A stretch of DNA of 64,000 nucleotides from Conchiformibius sp. (GCA_029984035.1 JASBYJ010000002.1:1-64000); one strand, 5' to 3'. Shown: positions 16,183-25,469, counted from the first letter of the stretch. Numbers and translations: made by a program. The notes: generated by a model not told the origin, from the sequence alone.

Positions 16183-18396
16183 TCAGTTGAGTTTTTCCAG
16201 CTTGGCAAATTCCGTGTCCAGCTCTTTGATGCCCTGTTTGCCGAAATTGACGGTGAGTTTCGCGCTTGTGCCTTTATCCAGCGCATCGATAATGACGCCG
16301 GTGCCGAATTTATTGTGGCGGACGTTTTCGCCGATGCGGTAGCCGTGGAAATTTTGGTTTTCGATGCTTTCATAAGCGTCTTGGCGGATACGGTTCGGGC
16401 TGGCTGAAAGATGTTGCTGCCGTGCAAAATCGGATTGGGCGGGACTGAGATAGTGCATCAGTTCGGCAGGAATCTCATCGACAAAGCGGGAGGTGGTGCC
16501 GAATTGGATTTGTCCGTGCAGCATCCGTTGTTGCGCCATGCTGATGTAGAGTTTTTTGCGGGCGCGGGTGATGGCAACGTACATTAGGCGGCGTTCTTCT
16601 TGCAGACCGCCGCGTTCGTTGATGCTCAGTTCGCTGGGGAAACGGCCTTCTTCCATGCCGCTGAGAAACACGGCATCGAATTCCAACCCTTTTGCGGCGT
16701 GCACGGTCATGAGTTGTACGGCTTCTTGTCCTTCGGCGGCTTGGTTTTCGCCGCTTTCCAAGGCGGCATTGCTGAGAAAGGCGAGAATGGGAAAAGTAGG
16801 CTGTTCGGCAGCGTTTTCAGGCAGGGTTTCAAACGGGCTGTCTTCGGGTTTGAACCAGATGGCGGCGGTGTGGAGCTCGTCTAGGTTTTCGGTTCGTTCT
16901 TGTTCGGCGGCCTGTTTTTGGTTTTGGTAATGCCGGTAAAGTCCGCTGTCGTCAATGATTTCGCGCACCATGTCGGGCAGGCTTAATACGGGGGCTTGCT
17001 CGGTGAAAGTGTTGATGAGTCGGACGAATGCGGCGATTTTGACGGCTTTCTCCCCCATGCCGCAGGCTGCCTGCCAAAGGCTGCAACCTTGTTCGGCAGC
17101 GGCTGCCTGAATGTTTTCGATGCTGCGTGCGCCGATGCCGCGCGGTGGGAAGTTGATAACGCGCAATAGGGCGTTGTCGTCATCGGGATTGACGGCAAGA
17201 CGCAGGTAGGCAAGGGCGTGTTTGATTTCTTGGCGTTCGTAAAAGCGCAGTCCGCCGTAGATTTTGTAGGGTATGCCTGCCTGAAACAGTTGTTGTTCGA
17301 TGATGCGGGATTGGGCGTTGCTGCGGTAGAGTACGGCGATTTGGCCCAGCGGCACTCCGTCTTTTTGCAGGCAGCGGCTTTCTTCGGCAATGAAGCGGGC
17401 TTCTTCCAAATCGTTGTAGGCGGAGAGAAAACGGATTTTGTCGCCGTTCTCGGCTTCCGTGCGCAGGTTTTTGCCGAGACGTTCCTCGTTGTTGGCAATC
17501 ACGGCGTTGGCCGCCTGAAGAATGTGCCCGACAGAGCGGTAGTTTTGTTCCAGCTTGATAGGACCGTCAATGTGGAATTCGCGCATCAGCTCCGCCATAT
17601 TGCCGACATGTGCGCCGCGGAAACGGTAGATGGATTGGTCGTCGTCGCCTACGGCGAATACTGAGGCTCCGCCTCCTGCCATAAGTTTGAGCCAGGCGTA
17701 TTGCAGCTTGTTGGTGTCTTGGAATTCATCAACCAAAATATGTCGGAAGCGGTTTTGGTAGTGGCGGCGCAAGTGGCCGTTATGTTCCAGCAGCTCGTAA
17801 CTGCGCAGCATCAATTCGGCAAAATCAACAACGCCTTCGCGGCGGCAGATGTCTTCGTATTCGGTATAACACTGTACCAGCAGGCGGGTGTGCGGGTCGG
17901 ATGCTTCTAAAACGGATGCGCGCAGGCCGCTTTCTTTTTGGGCGTTGATAAAACCCTGCAAAACGCGCGGATGCAGGCGTTCTTCCGCAATATCCATTTG
18001 CTTGAGCAGACGCTTGATGAGTGCGGCTTGGTCGGCAGTGTCCAGAATTTGAAAGGTTTTCGGCAGACCCGCATCTTGCGCGTGCAGGCGCAGCATACGG
18101 TGGCACAGGCTGTGAAACGTGCCCAACCACATGGCACGCAAATTGTGCGGCAGCATCGCGCTGAGACGCGCATACATTTCTTTGGCGGCTTTGTTGGTAA
18201 AAGTAACCGCTAAAATGCTGTGGACATCGGCCTGGCCGTTTTGCATCAGCCAAGCGATGCGTGTGGTGAGCACGCGGGTTTTGCCGCTTCCTGCTCCCGC
18301 CAATACTAAGGCGGACTGCGGCGGCCAAGTAACGGCGGCAAGTTGTTCCGGATTGAGACTGGAGAGAAGATTGTTGTCGGAGTTTTGAAAAAACAT
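16183..18396 (-). CDS. uvrD: DNA helicase II (superfamily 1, 3'-5')
   Basis: The helicase of nucleotide excision repair and mismatch repair. The 737 residues carry all SF1 motifs: LNPEQLAAV (Q), AGAGSGKTRVLTTRI (I, Walker A), AVTFTNKAAKEM (Ia), LVDEFQDTN (II), GDDDQSIYRFRGA (III), LEQNYRS (IV), TVHAAKGLEFDAVFLSG (V), and VAITRARKKLYIS (VI). The C-terminal domain (HNKFGTGVIIDALDKG...) is the RNA-polymerase-binding Tudor-like fold of UvrD and PcrA. Monocistronic. Confidence 0.95.
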   Translation of the reverse strand: MFFQNSDNNLLSSLNPEQLAAVTWPPQSALVLAGAGSGKTRVLTTRIAWLMQNGQADVHSILAVTFTNKAAKEMYARLSAMLPHNLRAMWLGTFHSLCHRMLRLHAQDAGLPKTFQILDTADQAALIKRLLKQMDIAEERLHPRVLQGFINAQKESGLRASVLEASDPHTRLLVQCYTEYEDICRREGVVDFAELMLRSYELLEHNGHLRRHYQNRFRHILVDEFQDTNKLQYAWLKLMAGGGASVFAVGDDDQSIYRFRGAHVGNMAELMREFHIDGPIKLEQNYRSVGHILQAANAVIANNEERLGKNLRTEAENGDKIRFLSAYNDLEEARFIAEESRCLQKDGVPLGQIAVLYRSNAQSRIIEQQLFQAGIPYKIYGGLRFYERQEIKHALAYLRLAVNPDDDNALLRVINFPPRGIGARSIENIQAAAAEQGCSLWQAACGMGEKAVKIAAFVRLINTFTEQAPVLSLPDMVREIIDDSGLYRHYQNQKQAAEQERTENLDELHTAAIWFKPEDSPFETLPENAAEQPTFPILAFLSNAALESGENQAAEGQEAVQLMTVHAAKGLEFDAVFLSGMEEGRFPSELSINERGGLQEERRLMYVAITRARKKLYISMAQQRMLHGQIQFGTTSRFVDEIPAELMHYLSPAQSDFARQQHLSASPNRIRQDAYESIENQNFHGYRIGENVRHNKFGTGVIIDALDKGTSAKLTVNFGKQGIKELDTEFAKLEKLN

Positions 18397-18500
18397 ATAG
18401 ATAGGCTTTCAGGCTGCCTGAAAAACGGTTGGAATTGTAGGGTTTTTGTCGGATTCGGACAAGTTGTCTGCGGGCGGATTTGATTTTCTTCAAATCACAC

Positions 18501-18550
18501 TTGCAAAAACAAATGAACAACACTATCATTTGCATTGTCATTCTTACAAT
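18501..18550 (+). promoter_or_regulatory. Promoter of bfd with an overlapping Fur-like site
   Basis: TTGCAA (18501-18506), a 17-base spacer and TATCAT (18524-18529) fit a sigma-70 promoter. The bases 18524-18543, TATCATTTGCATTGTCATTC, read as repeated NATNAT-like hexamers on the opposite strand, as Fur boxes do, and cover the -10. Iron-repressed transcription would suit a bacterioferritin partner. This is inference from pattern. Confidence 0.5.
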
Positions 18551-18570
18551 GAGTCCGATAGGAGTACGCT

Positions 18571-18771
18571 ATGTATGTTTGTATCTGCAATGCCGTAACC
18601 GACCGCCAAATTCAGGAAACTGTGGCAGCGGGGGCATTGTCGCTTACGGATTTGAAAGACCGATTGGGTGTGGCGTCGTGTTGCGGCTGTTGTGCGGATT
18701 TGGCTTCGTCGTTTTTGGCAAACACTGCGGGTAAAGCCAATATGGTTTCCCCGATTACGGTGGAGCATTGA
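18571..18771 (+). CDS. bfd: Bacterioferritin-associated ferredoxin
   Basis: A 66-residue [2Fe-2S] protein that reduces haem in bacterioferritin so that stored iron can be released. The N-terminal MYVCICNAVTD gives the CxC pair and ASCCGCCADL the remaining Cys ligands (about 38-42). The segment between is the BFD helix-turn-helix-like fold (VTDRQIQETVAAGALSLTDL). The start ATG follows GATAGGAG. No bacterioferritin gene lies in the window. Regulation by iron is suggested by the overlapping Fur-like site. Confidence 0.9.
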   Translation: MYVCICNAVTDRQIQETVAAGALSLTDLKDRLGVASCCGCCADLASSFLANTAGKANMVSPITVEH

Positions 18772-18879
18772 GTTTGTAGATAAACGGCTGCCTGAAACGG
18801 CAGCTTCATTTTGCGGGAAGCGGCGCTAACGTATATATTCCGATTAATAGTAAAACAGCATACTTCCTGCGAGTGGAAA

Positions 18880-18912
18880 AAAGGCTGCCTGAAAAGTTTT
18901 CAGGCAGCCTTT
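18880..18912. terminator. Inverted-DUS terminator between bfd and hpf
   Basis: AAAGGCTGCCTGAAAA and TTTTCAGGCAGCCTTT lie back to back in the gap between the converging bfd and hpf genes, so they can stop both transcripts. Confidence 0.8.
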
Positions 18913-18922
18913 GAAGTTCATA

Positions 18923-19213
18923 TCAGCGGATATTTTTACTTTTCTCTTTGTGTTGCAAAACGGCGCGGTCCAGCTTGTCTATCAACGCATCGATGGCGGC
19001 GTACATATCGCTGCTTAAAGCTTCCACATGCAAATCTTTGCCGGCAAGATGTACGTGCGCGGCGGCTTTATGTTCCGTTTTTTCCACAGACAGGGTGATG
19101 TTGGTATGGATAACATCATCGCTATGGCGGTTGATGCGTTCCATTTTTTCGGCAATACGGTTTCTGATAGCATCGGTTACTTCGAGATGCAGTCCGGTGA
19201 TTTTCAGATTCAT
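18923..19213 (-). CDS. hpf: Ribosome hibernation-promoting factor, short form
   Basis: A 96-residue protein of the HPF/YfiA family that binds the 30S decoding region and promotes 100S dimers in stationary phase. It shows MNLKITGLHLEVTDAIRNRI, the beta-alpha fold start, then HVHLAGKDLHVEALSSDMYAAIDALIDKLDRAV, the family helix. ATG at 19213 follows CAAGGAGTC. A 15-codon in-frame extension upstream is rejected. Its place after rpoN, same strand, is the usual lptB-rpoN-hpf order, here with a 200-base gap. Confidence 0.92.
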   Translation of the reverse strand: MNLKITGLHLEVTDAIRNRIAEKMERINRHSDDVIHTNITLSVEKTEHKAAAHVHLAGKDLHVEALSSDMYAAIDALIDKLDRAVLQHKEKSKNIR

Positions 19214-19414
19214 AGTGCTGACTCCTTGAATGGGTTCGGTATTTTGCTGTTTATGCAATAAACCGAACAGGTTGGGAAATTGCCTGTTTCAGGCAGCGGA
19301 AACTCGAGTGTATCGATTGTTTCGGTATGCTTGATATGAATTTTGAAGACGGCGGGCAAAACCGGTAAACAGCTTTGGATATCGGACACTGTAATTTTCC
19401 GGTTTAATCGAATG

Positions 19415-20782
19415 CTAATTGCGTCTTCTTTCCTGCGCGGGAGGGATATTAAGCTGTTGTCTGTATTTGGCGACCGTCCTTCGTGCAATATGTATGCCCT
19501 GTTTTTGCAGGAAATGGTGAATGTCATTATCGCTCAAAGGTTTGGTTGCATCTTCATGAGCAACCATTTGGGCTAAAACGGAACGGATGGCATTGCCGCT
19601 CAAGCCTTCCTCGTCATTGCTGCCCGTGGCATTCTGGCTGAAAAAGTAGCGCAACGCAAACAATCCTTGCGGGCAGGAAAGGTATTTGCCGCTGACTGCC
19701 CGCGAAATGGTGGATTCTGCCAATTCCAATTCGGCCGCACAGTCTTTCAGCAGCATCGGCACTAATCCGATTTCTCCGAAAGTGAAAAAATCTTGCTGTT
19801 TTTTAACGATATATTCCGCAACCCGTAATACGGTATTTTTGCGCAGCTTTAAAATTTCTATTTTTTGTTTGGCTTCTCCCGCGCATTCTTGCCATGCCGA
19901 GTCGCCTTGTTCGCCGCTTTCTTCCATTAAATCAGCTATTTCTTGATTTACCCGGATATGCGGCCATGCTGCTTCGTTACCCGCCGCTTTCCATATATTG
20001 CCCTCACGGAATACTTCCACGTCGGGTCTGACGTAAACTGTGCTTTCGCCGCCCGAAAATCCGTATGCGGGATAAGGGTGCAGTGAAGAAATGATGTCTA
20101 ATGCCGCTTTGATGGTCGCTGCCGACATTTCAGGCAGCGCTTTATGTATGCGGTTGACACTTTTAGGGGTGTTATTGTTGTTGATTTTGTCGAGATGGTG
20201 CATGGCAATCAGTGCGGCGCAGCGTCTTTCCGCACCGGCGGGCAGGCGGCTGATTTGATGCAGCAGGGATTGGCTGAGATTGGCGGTGGCGATGCCGGGC
20301 GGGTCGAAAGTCTGCAAAACTTCTAAGGCTGCGGCAAGATTTTCTTCCTCAAGCATCCATTCCAAAGGAGTGTGCTCGATAATTTCTTCCAGAGTTTCGG
20401 TGAGATAGCCTTTATCGTCCAGAAAGTCAATCAAAATATGGACATGGGCGGCTTCCGACGGCGAGAGCGGATGCTCGCCCACTTGTTTGTGCAGATAGGC
20501 GTGCAGGGTTTCTTCTTCCGCCACATTTTCCCAGCTGTTCTCGTCATAATCCGACTGTAAACCGAGTTTGGATACGGAAGCGGTAGGCATGCGCGGCATA
20601 TCGCCGTGCATCGGCTCTTCAGATTCCACTTTCTCCAAAAGCGGGTTTTCAGCCAGCCAATCTTCCACTTCGCGCTCAAGCTCTATGCCCGACATCTGCA
20701 GTATCCGCAAAGACTGCTGCATGGTATGGCTGAGCTGCTGGGTTTGTTTGAGTTTTAGCTGGAAATCGTTTGTTCCACTCAT
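19415..20782 (-). CDS. rpoN: RNA polymerase sigma-54 factor, apparently intact
   Basis: A 455-residue sigma-54. Region I is Gln/Leu-rich (FQLKLKQTQQLSHTMQQSLR, about 7-26), and the acidic region II is around 45-90. A core-binding domain (FDPPGIATANLSQSLL...) and a C-terminal helix-turn-helix follow. The RpoN box ARRTVAKYR (about 438-446) recognises the -24 element. No internal stop or frameshift is seen. In N. gonorrhoeae and N. meningitidis the locus is known as a degenerate rpoN-like sequence, so an intact copy is notable. It follows lptB in the conserved order, separated by 150 bases with a DUS. Activator proteins are not encoded in the window. Confidence 0.93.
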   Translation of the reverse strand: MSGTNDFQLKLKQTQQLSHTMQQSLRILQMSGIELEREVEDWLAENPLLEKVESEEPMHGDMPRMPTASVSKLGLQSDYDENSWENVAEEETLHAYLHKQVGEHPLSPSEAAHVHILIDFLDDKGYLTETLEEIIEHTPLEWMLEEENLAAALEVLQTFDPPGIATANLSQSLLHQISRLPAGAERRCAALIAMHHLDKINNNNTPKSVNRIHKALPEMSAATIKAALDIISSLHPYPAYGFSGGESTVYVRPDVEVFREGNIWKAAGNEAAWPHIRVNQEIADLMEESGEQGDSAWQECAGEAKQKIEILKLRKNTVLRVAEYIVKKQQDFFTFGEIGLVPMLLKDCAAELELAESTISRAVSGKYLSCPQGLFALRYFFSQNATGSNDEEGLSGNAIRSVLAQMVAHEDATKPLSDNDIHHFLQKQGIHIARRTVAKYRQQLNIPPAQERRRN

Positions 20783-20932
20783 AAAATCGGACGGAAAATG
20801 TTTTGGAAAATACCTTGGGCATATAAGGTGCGGTCAATATTGAACGCTTATATCATATCGGCACGATATCTTGTTTTCAGACATTTTCAGGCTGCCTGAA
20901 AGCCTGATTGTCCGTTTTACCGGAGCATTTTT

Positions 20933-21664
20933 TCAATAGGAAAAATTCTCGCCCAAATACACGGCGCGTACTTGCTCGTTGTTCACCAATTCTTCGGGTT
21001 TGCCCGATGCCAATACCGTGCCTTCGCTGATGATATACGCCCTGTCACAAATCCGCAGTGTTTCGCGGACATTGTGGTCGGTAATCAGCACACCGATGCC
21101 GCGTTCTTTCAGAAACACGATGATTTTCTGAATATCGGTTACGGCAAGGGGGTCTACGCCTGCAAACGGTTCGTCCAACAGGATAAAACCGGGCTGCATG
21201 GCCAATACGCGGGCGATTTCCACCCTGCGCCGCTCGCCGCCCGATAATGCGGGAGCGGGGCTGTGGCGCAAGTGGGTGATATTGAGTTCGTTCAACAGGC
21301 GGTCGGTTTCGGCAGAAATGGCGGCATTATCGTCCAACCTGATTTCCAAAATGGCGCGGATATTTTGTTCCACCGTCATTTTTCGGAAAATAGACGCTTC
21401 CTGCGGCAAATAACCGATACCTGCACGCGCACGTTCGTGAATCGGGCTGTGTCGCAGCTCTTTGCCGTCCAAGGTAATGCTGCCTGCATCTGCGGCAATC
21501 AAACCGACTATCATATAAAAACTGGTGGTTTTGCCCGCGCCGTTGGGGCCGAGCAATCCGACCACTTCGCCTTTGCGGATTTCCAAAGAGAAGTCTTTGA
21601 CCACTTGGCGCTTTTTAAACGTTTTCTGCAAACCCGAAACGCTGAGTGTGGATACTGTATTCAT
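20933..21664 (-). CDS. lptB: LPS export ATPase
   Basis: The cytoplasmic ABC ATPase of the LptBFGC complex that extracts LPS from the inner membrane. The 243 residues show GPNGAGKT (Walker A, about 39-46), the Q-loop in YLPQEASIF, LSGGERRRVEIARVLA (signature), FILLDEPFAGVDP (Walker B) and ITDHNV (H-loop His). It starts 4 bases after lptA. The motifs are complete and typical. Confidence 0.96.
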   Translation of the reverse strand: MNTVSTLSVSGLQKTFKKRQVVKDFSLEIRKGEVVGLLGPNGAGKTTSFYMIVGLIAADAGSITLDGKELRHSPIHERARAGIGYLPQEASIFRKMTVEQNIRAILEIRLDDNAAISAETDRLLNELNITHLRHSPAPALSGGERRRVEIARVLAMQPGFILLDEPFAGVDPLAVTDIQKIIVFLKERGIGVLITDHNVRETLRICDRAYIISEGTVLASGKPEELVNNEQVRAVYLGENFSY

Positions 21665-21668
21665 AGGT

Positions 21669-22169
21669 TTATTGTTTTTCTGTCGGTTGGATAACCACGC
21701 TGATGCGTTTGCCGCTTTTATTGCCGCGCACTTCGTAGGTTTCGGTACGAGTGTTGTAGCTGATGCTTTCGCCTTTTACCACATCTCCGCCGCGTTTGAT
21801 TTGGGCATTGCCGTTAAGCCGGACGACATTGGTCAGCGAAGAATATTCCACGCGGTTGCCTTGCCCTTCCACATAGCCTTTATTTTCAAGTTGTTGTCCG
21901 AAACGGACAGGATTGCCCTGGGCCGACATGGTTTGATTGCCGTTTTTATCTTGCGATACCCTCACGCTTTGCGCCTGAATATTCAGGCTGCCTTGGCGGA
22001 TAAGCACATTGCCGGAAAACACGGTCGTTTGATTTTTTTGGTCTAAAGAACCTTGATCCGCTTCAATGGCAATGGGTTGCTTGCGGTCGCTTTCCAAAGC
22101 ACGGGCACTGAAGCTGCCTGAAAGCAGCAAGACGGCCGATAACAAGCGAATAAAGTTATTTTGGTTCAT
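21669..22169 (-). CDS. lptA: Periplasmic LPS transport bridge protein
   Basis: Forms the periplasmic beta-jellyroll bridge that carries LPS from LptC to LptD. The 166 residues have a signal peptide (FIRLLSAVLLLSGSFSARA, cut near residue 24) and OstA-type strands (PIAIEADQGSLDQKNQTTVFSGNV..., VKGESISYNTRTETYEV). It overlaps lptC by 14 bases, suggesting translational coupling. Confidence 0.94.
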   Translation of the reverse strand: MNQNNFIRLLSAVLLLSGSFSARALESDRKQPIAIEADQGSLDQKNQTTVFSGNVLIRQGSLNIQAQSVRVSQDKNGNQTMSAQGNPVRFGQQLENKGYVEGQGNRVEYSSLTNVVRLNGNAQIKRGGDVVKGESISYNTRTETYEVRGNKSGKRISVVIQPTEKQ

Positions 22170-22725
22170 AAATCAAAGCTTTCACTCTTGATGGCAGATT
22201 GAGTTGCCCGTTTTTGTGGTCATAGCGTATGCCGTTGGCAGTGCCTTGAGACAAGCCGTAATTAAAGGCAACGGGCGCATCGGTGCTGACGGTTTCGCTT
22301 TGCACGTCAATGATTAAATAAGTAGTAGTCATGGATGCGGCAGGTCGCGCGGCATCAGCGGCTTTGTTTAAACGCACATTCTCTTCAAAACGGATTGTTT
22401 TATTGTCCAAATCATATCGGGCGGTTTGGGCATTTACGCGATACAGTTCTTGTCCTTTTGAAAGCATTTGCAAATCGGGCGATTGGAAATGTACGGTTTG
22501 TTGTTCGGGTAATTGCCATGCCTTATCGGCGGTGAGTTTCTCTTTCAGGCTGCCTGAAAGGTCGAAGCGCGCGCCTTCCAGTTGTGTCATCAAATACTGC
22601 GGCTCATCGGGCGGCAATTTGGTTTCCTGTATTTCCACTTCGCTGATGCGCCCCAGCCATGCGCTCAAGCCGCCCAATATCAAAGATAAGGCTAAAGGGA
22701 AAACCAAACCTTTCAAACGGCTCAT
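22156..22725 (-). CDS. lptC: LPS export system protein LptC
   Basis: A 189-residue bitopic protein that receives LPS from LptBFG. It has one N-terminal membrane helix (about 6-25, LVFPLALSLILGGLSAWLG) and a periplasmic LptC fold (DEPQYLMTQLEGARFD..., SPDLQMLSKGQELYRVNAQ..., TNGIRYDHK-like GTANGIRYDHKNGQLNL). ATG at 22725 overlaps the kdsC stop as ATGA, which fixes this start over a longer in-frame extension. Confidence 0.92.
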   Translation of the reverse strand: MSRLKGLVFPLALSLILGGLSAWLGRISEVEIQETKLPPDEPQYLMTQLEGARFDLSGSLKEKLTADKAWQLPEQQTVHFQSPDLQMLSKGQELYRVNAQTARYDLDNKTIRFEENVRLNKAADAARPAASMTTTYLIIDVQSETVSTDAPVAFNYGLSQGTANGIRYDHKNGQLNLPSRVKALIYEPK

Positions 22726-23261
22726 TTCAAATATTCTTCCAAAGCGGCCTGCAGTTTGTCTTGTGCAAACATAATCAAATCGCACACCTCGCGTACTGCG
22801 CCTTTGCCGCCGCGGTGGGCGGTGGTGTACACGGCATGCCATTTGACGAAGTCATGGGCGTTGGCAACCGCTATCGGCATGGCGCAGCGCGTCATGACCG
22901 GCAAATCGATGACATCGTCTCCCACAAAAGCGCATTCGTCTTGCGATACGCCTGCTTTGCGGCACAATTCGATATAAGCTTCTTTTTTGTCTGCCACGCC
23001 GTAAAAATAATGGCTGATGCCGAGCTGTTGGGCGCGTGCGGATACTGCGGCGTCATTACGCGCGGTGATGATGGCCGTTTGTACGCCGCTGTCTTGCAGC
23101 ATTTTGATGCCGTGGCCGTCTAAGGTGTTGAATGCCTTGATGACTTCTCCGTTGCTGTTGATAAACAGCTGCCCGCCGGTTAAAACGCCGTCCACGTCCA
23201 TAATCAATAATTTGATGCGGCGGGCCCGTTCCAATAATTCTTCCGGAAGATGTGTAAACAT
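22722..23261 (-). CDS. kdsC: 3-deoxy-manno-octulosonate-8-phosphate phosphatase
   Basis: A HAD-family phosphatase that makes Kdo from Kdo-8-P for the LPS inner core. The 179 residues show LLIMDVDGVLTGG (nucleophile Asp, about 22-30), ITARNDAAV (Thr/Arg motif II), a Lys in GVADKKEAY, and FVGDDVIDLPVM (acidic motif). ATG at 23261 is used because the upstream extension MPQRRNDS is not part of the family. First gene of kdsC-lptC-lptA-lptB-rpoN. No kdsD is next to it. Confidence 0.94.
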   Translation of the reverse strand: MFTHLPEELLERARRIKLLIMDVDGVLTGGQLFINSNGEVIKAFNTLDGHGIKMLQDSGVQTAIITARNDAAVSARAQQLGISHYFYGVADKKEAYIELCRKAGVSQDECAFVGDDVIDLPVMTRCAMPIAVANAHDFVKWHAVYTTAHRGGKGAVREVCDLIMFAQDKLQAALEEYLK

Positions 23262-23621
23262 AGAGTCGTTCCTTCGTTGCGGCATCCGGTTTCAGGCTGC
23301 CCGAACAATCTTACGGCGCATATTTTAACAGATTTCCCCGCTTCGTTTCAGGCTGCCTGAAAAGCCGAAACCGCCGATATGGAAATACTGTCCGCTTCAA
23401 TCAAACGATATGCGGAAACGGCTTGTTTTGAGCATATTGCGGCAAGCGGCGAGGGAAAACGTTATGGTGTATTTGCAACATATCCCCCGTATTTTGCAGG
23501 CTGCCTGAAAGACATATCCGTTCATCGGTATGGCTGCTTTCGCGCGTTCAGGCTGCCTGAAAGCCGTTGCGATACGCTATAATGCCGCCGTTTTTCTTTA
23601 CTTTGCAAACAGGATACCATC
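23262..23621. other. Divergent spacer between kdsC and purB
   Basis: About 360 bases with several DUS (near 23292, 23350, 23502 and 23549) and no convincing gene. TATAAT at 23578-23583 is a good purB -10 box. The -35 position is occupied by the DUS at 23549-23562, so that promoter may lack a consensus -35. Confidence 0.5.
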
Positions 23622-24995
23622 ATGATTGACCCGATTGCCGCCCTATCGCCTTTAGACGGACGTTACGCCGCCGCAACAGAAGCACTGCGCCCGATTTTTT
23701 CCGAATACGGATTGATGAAGGCGCGCATTAAGGTTGAACTGGAATGGCTCAAATCTCTTGCCGCCGCACCCGAAATCAGCGAAGTGCCGCCGTTTTCCGA
23801 ACAAACCTTGTCTGAAATCCGTTCCGTTATCCAAGGGTTCTCCCTGCAACAGGCGGCCGAAGTCAAAGCCATTGAAGCTACGACCAACCATGATGTCAAA
23901 GCCATTGAATATTGGTTGAAAAAACGTTTTGAAAACAATTCGGAAATCAGTAAAGTAAACGAATTTATCCACTTCGCCTGCACTTCCGAAGACATCAATA
24001 ATCTGTCGCATGCGCTGATGTTGCGCGAAGCGCGTGATGCCGTATTGCTGCCCAAATTGGCCGATATCGCCGCCAAGCTGCAACAGTTGGCACACGGACT
24101 GTCCGACTATCCCATGATGAGCCGTACCCACGGCCAGCCCGCCACCCCGACTACATTGGGCAAAGAAATCGCCAACGTGCTCTATCGTTTGCAACGCCAA
24201 ATCCGCCAATTGGAGCAACAGCAATTTCTCGGCAAAATCAACGGTGCAGTCGGTAACTACAACGCCCATATGGTTGCCTATCCCGATAAAGACTGGGAAA
24301 GCCATTGCCGCCATTTTGTCGAAAACGCATTGGGACTGACCTTCAATCCCTACACCATTCAAATCGAACCGCATGATTATATGGCGGAATTTTTCCAAAC
24401 CCTCAGCCGTATCAATACCGTTTTGATAGATTTCAACCGCGATGTATGGGGCTATATTTCGTTAGGTTATTTCAAACAGAAAGTCAAAGCGGGAGAAGTC
24501 GGCAGTTCTACCATGCCGCATAAAGTCAATCCGATTGATTTTGAAAACTCCGAAGGCAATCTCGGTATCGCCAATGCCGTACTCGGCTTCATGGCGGAAA
24601 AACTGCCCGTTTCCCGCTGGCAGCGTGACCTGACCGACAGCACCGTATTGCGTAATATGGGTGTGGGCGCAGGCTACACCCTGTTGGGTTGGACGGCGCA
24701 CCTGCGCGGTTTGGACAAACTGGAAGCCAACGCCGCCGCGCTCGATGCCGATTTGGATGCCACTTGGGAACTGTTGGCAGAACCGATTCAAACCGTGATG
24801 CGCCGTTACGCCGTCCCCCAAGCTTACGAGCAACTTAAAGAACTGACGCGAGGCAAAGACGGCATCACGCCCCAATCCCTGCAAACCTTCATTCAAGGTT
24901 TGGCTGTTCCGAACGAGGCCAAGCAGCAGTTATTGGCACTCACTCCTGCGCTGTATATCGGCAAGGCCGCGGAATTGGCGAAACGGATTGGATAG
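23622..24995 (+). CDS. purB: Adenylosuccinate lyase
   Basis: Cleaves SAICAR and adenylosuccinate, releasing fumarate, in purine synthesis. The 457 residues show the E. coli-type N-terminus (ALSPLDGRYA), TSEDINNLSHALML, SRTHGQPATPTTLGKE (catalytic His, about 171), and the signature GSSTMPHKVNPIDFEN (about 293-308). Length and motifs are complete. It has its own promoter and terminator. Confidence 0.97.
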   Translation: MIDPIAALSPLDGRYAAATEALRPIFSEYGLMKARIKVELEWLKSLAAAPEISEVPPFSEQTLSEIRSVIQGFSLQQAAEVKAIEATTNHDVKAIEYWLKKRFENNSEISKVNEFIHFACTSEDINNLSHALMLREARDAVLLPKLADIAAKLQQLAHGLSDYPMMSRTHGQPATPTTLGKEIANVLYRLQRQIRQLEQQQFLGKINGAVGNYNAHMVAYPDKDWESHCRHFVENALGLTFNPYTIQIEPHDYMAEFFQTLSRINTVLIDFNRDVWGYISLGYFKQKVKAGEVGSSTMPHKVNPIDFENSEGNLGIANAVLGFMAEKLPVSRWQRDLTDSTVLRNMGVGAGYTLLGWTAHLRGLDKLEANAAALDADLDATWELLAEPIQTVMRRYAVPQAYEQLKELTRGKDGITPQSLQTFIQGLAVPNEAKQQLLALTPALYIGKAAELAKRIG

Positions 24996-25009
24996 TCGGC
25001 GTGTTAATG

Positions 25010-25048
25010 AAAAAGCTGCCTGAAAAATTTCAGGCAGCTTTTTGTTTT
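25010..25048 (+). terminator. Inverted-DUS terminator of purB
   Basis: AAAAAGCTGCCTGAAA and TTTCAGGCAGCTTTTT pair over 16 bp with a 2-base loop and are followed by GTTTTTA, 14 bases past the stop. Confidence 0.85.
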
Positions 25049-25469
25049 TAGAAAATAGTCAGAATATTTTTTAATGATTTTAAGATATGGCCGATTGGTT
25101 TTCGGCTTGTTAAGCCGAAGCTGCATATCGTTCACACTTTTGTCTTCAGACTGCGGCGGTACGACGATTGATTATGTGCAGGTTGGGAGTGAATTGCTGC
25201 AACGAAACAGGCTGCCTGAATCGCTTTCAGGCAGCCTGAAGTGTTTGGGTATGCCGCTTGAATTTGTCGGGTTTGCGTTTAGGGTACGGGAATGTATGCG
25301 TTTGTACGGTTTGCAGGCCTGGAATCTTATATAAAGAAAAGGCGTAGTCAATATTTTTACGGTACCGTTTCGACGCATTTCATGGCATGCACACAGACTG
25401 TTTTAATTTTAATGTACCGGCATTTTGTTGTTTGGCAGGTAGGTATAACCTATGTGTAGCGAAACCGGT
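25049..25469. other. Gene-free region between purB and aroA
   Basis: About 420 bases between convergent genes. An inverted DUS pair at about 25210-25242 is the only clear structure, presumably a terminator. A 86-codon open frame spans it but its residues are largely DUS translation (RLPESLSGSLK), so it is not called. Confidence 0.45.

Noticed and set aside
18132..18147. TGGCACG-N4-TTG sigma-54-like promoter inside uvrD
   Set aside because: It has a mismatch in the -12 element, lies within a coding region and leads to no gene start.
25074..25334. An 86-codon open frame between purB and aroA
   Set aside because: Its centre is the translation of an inverted DUS pair (RLPESLSGSLK), with no family resemblance and no ribosome-binding site.
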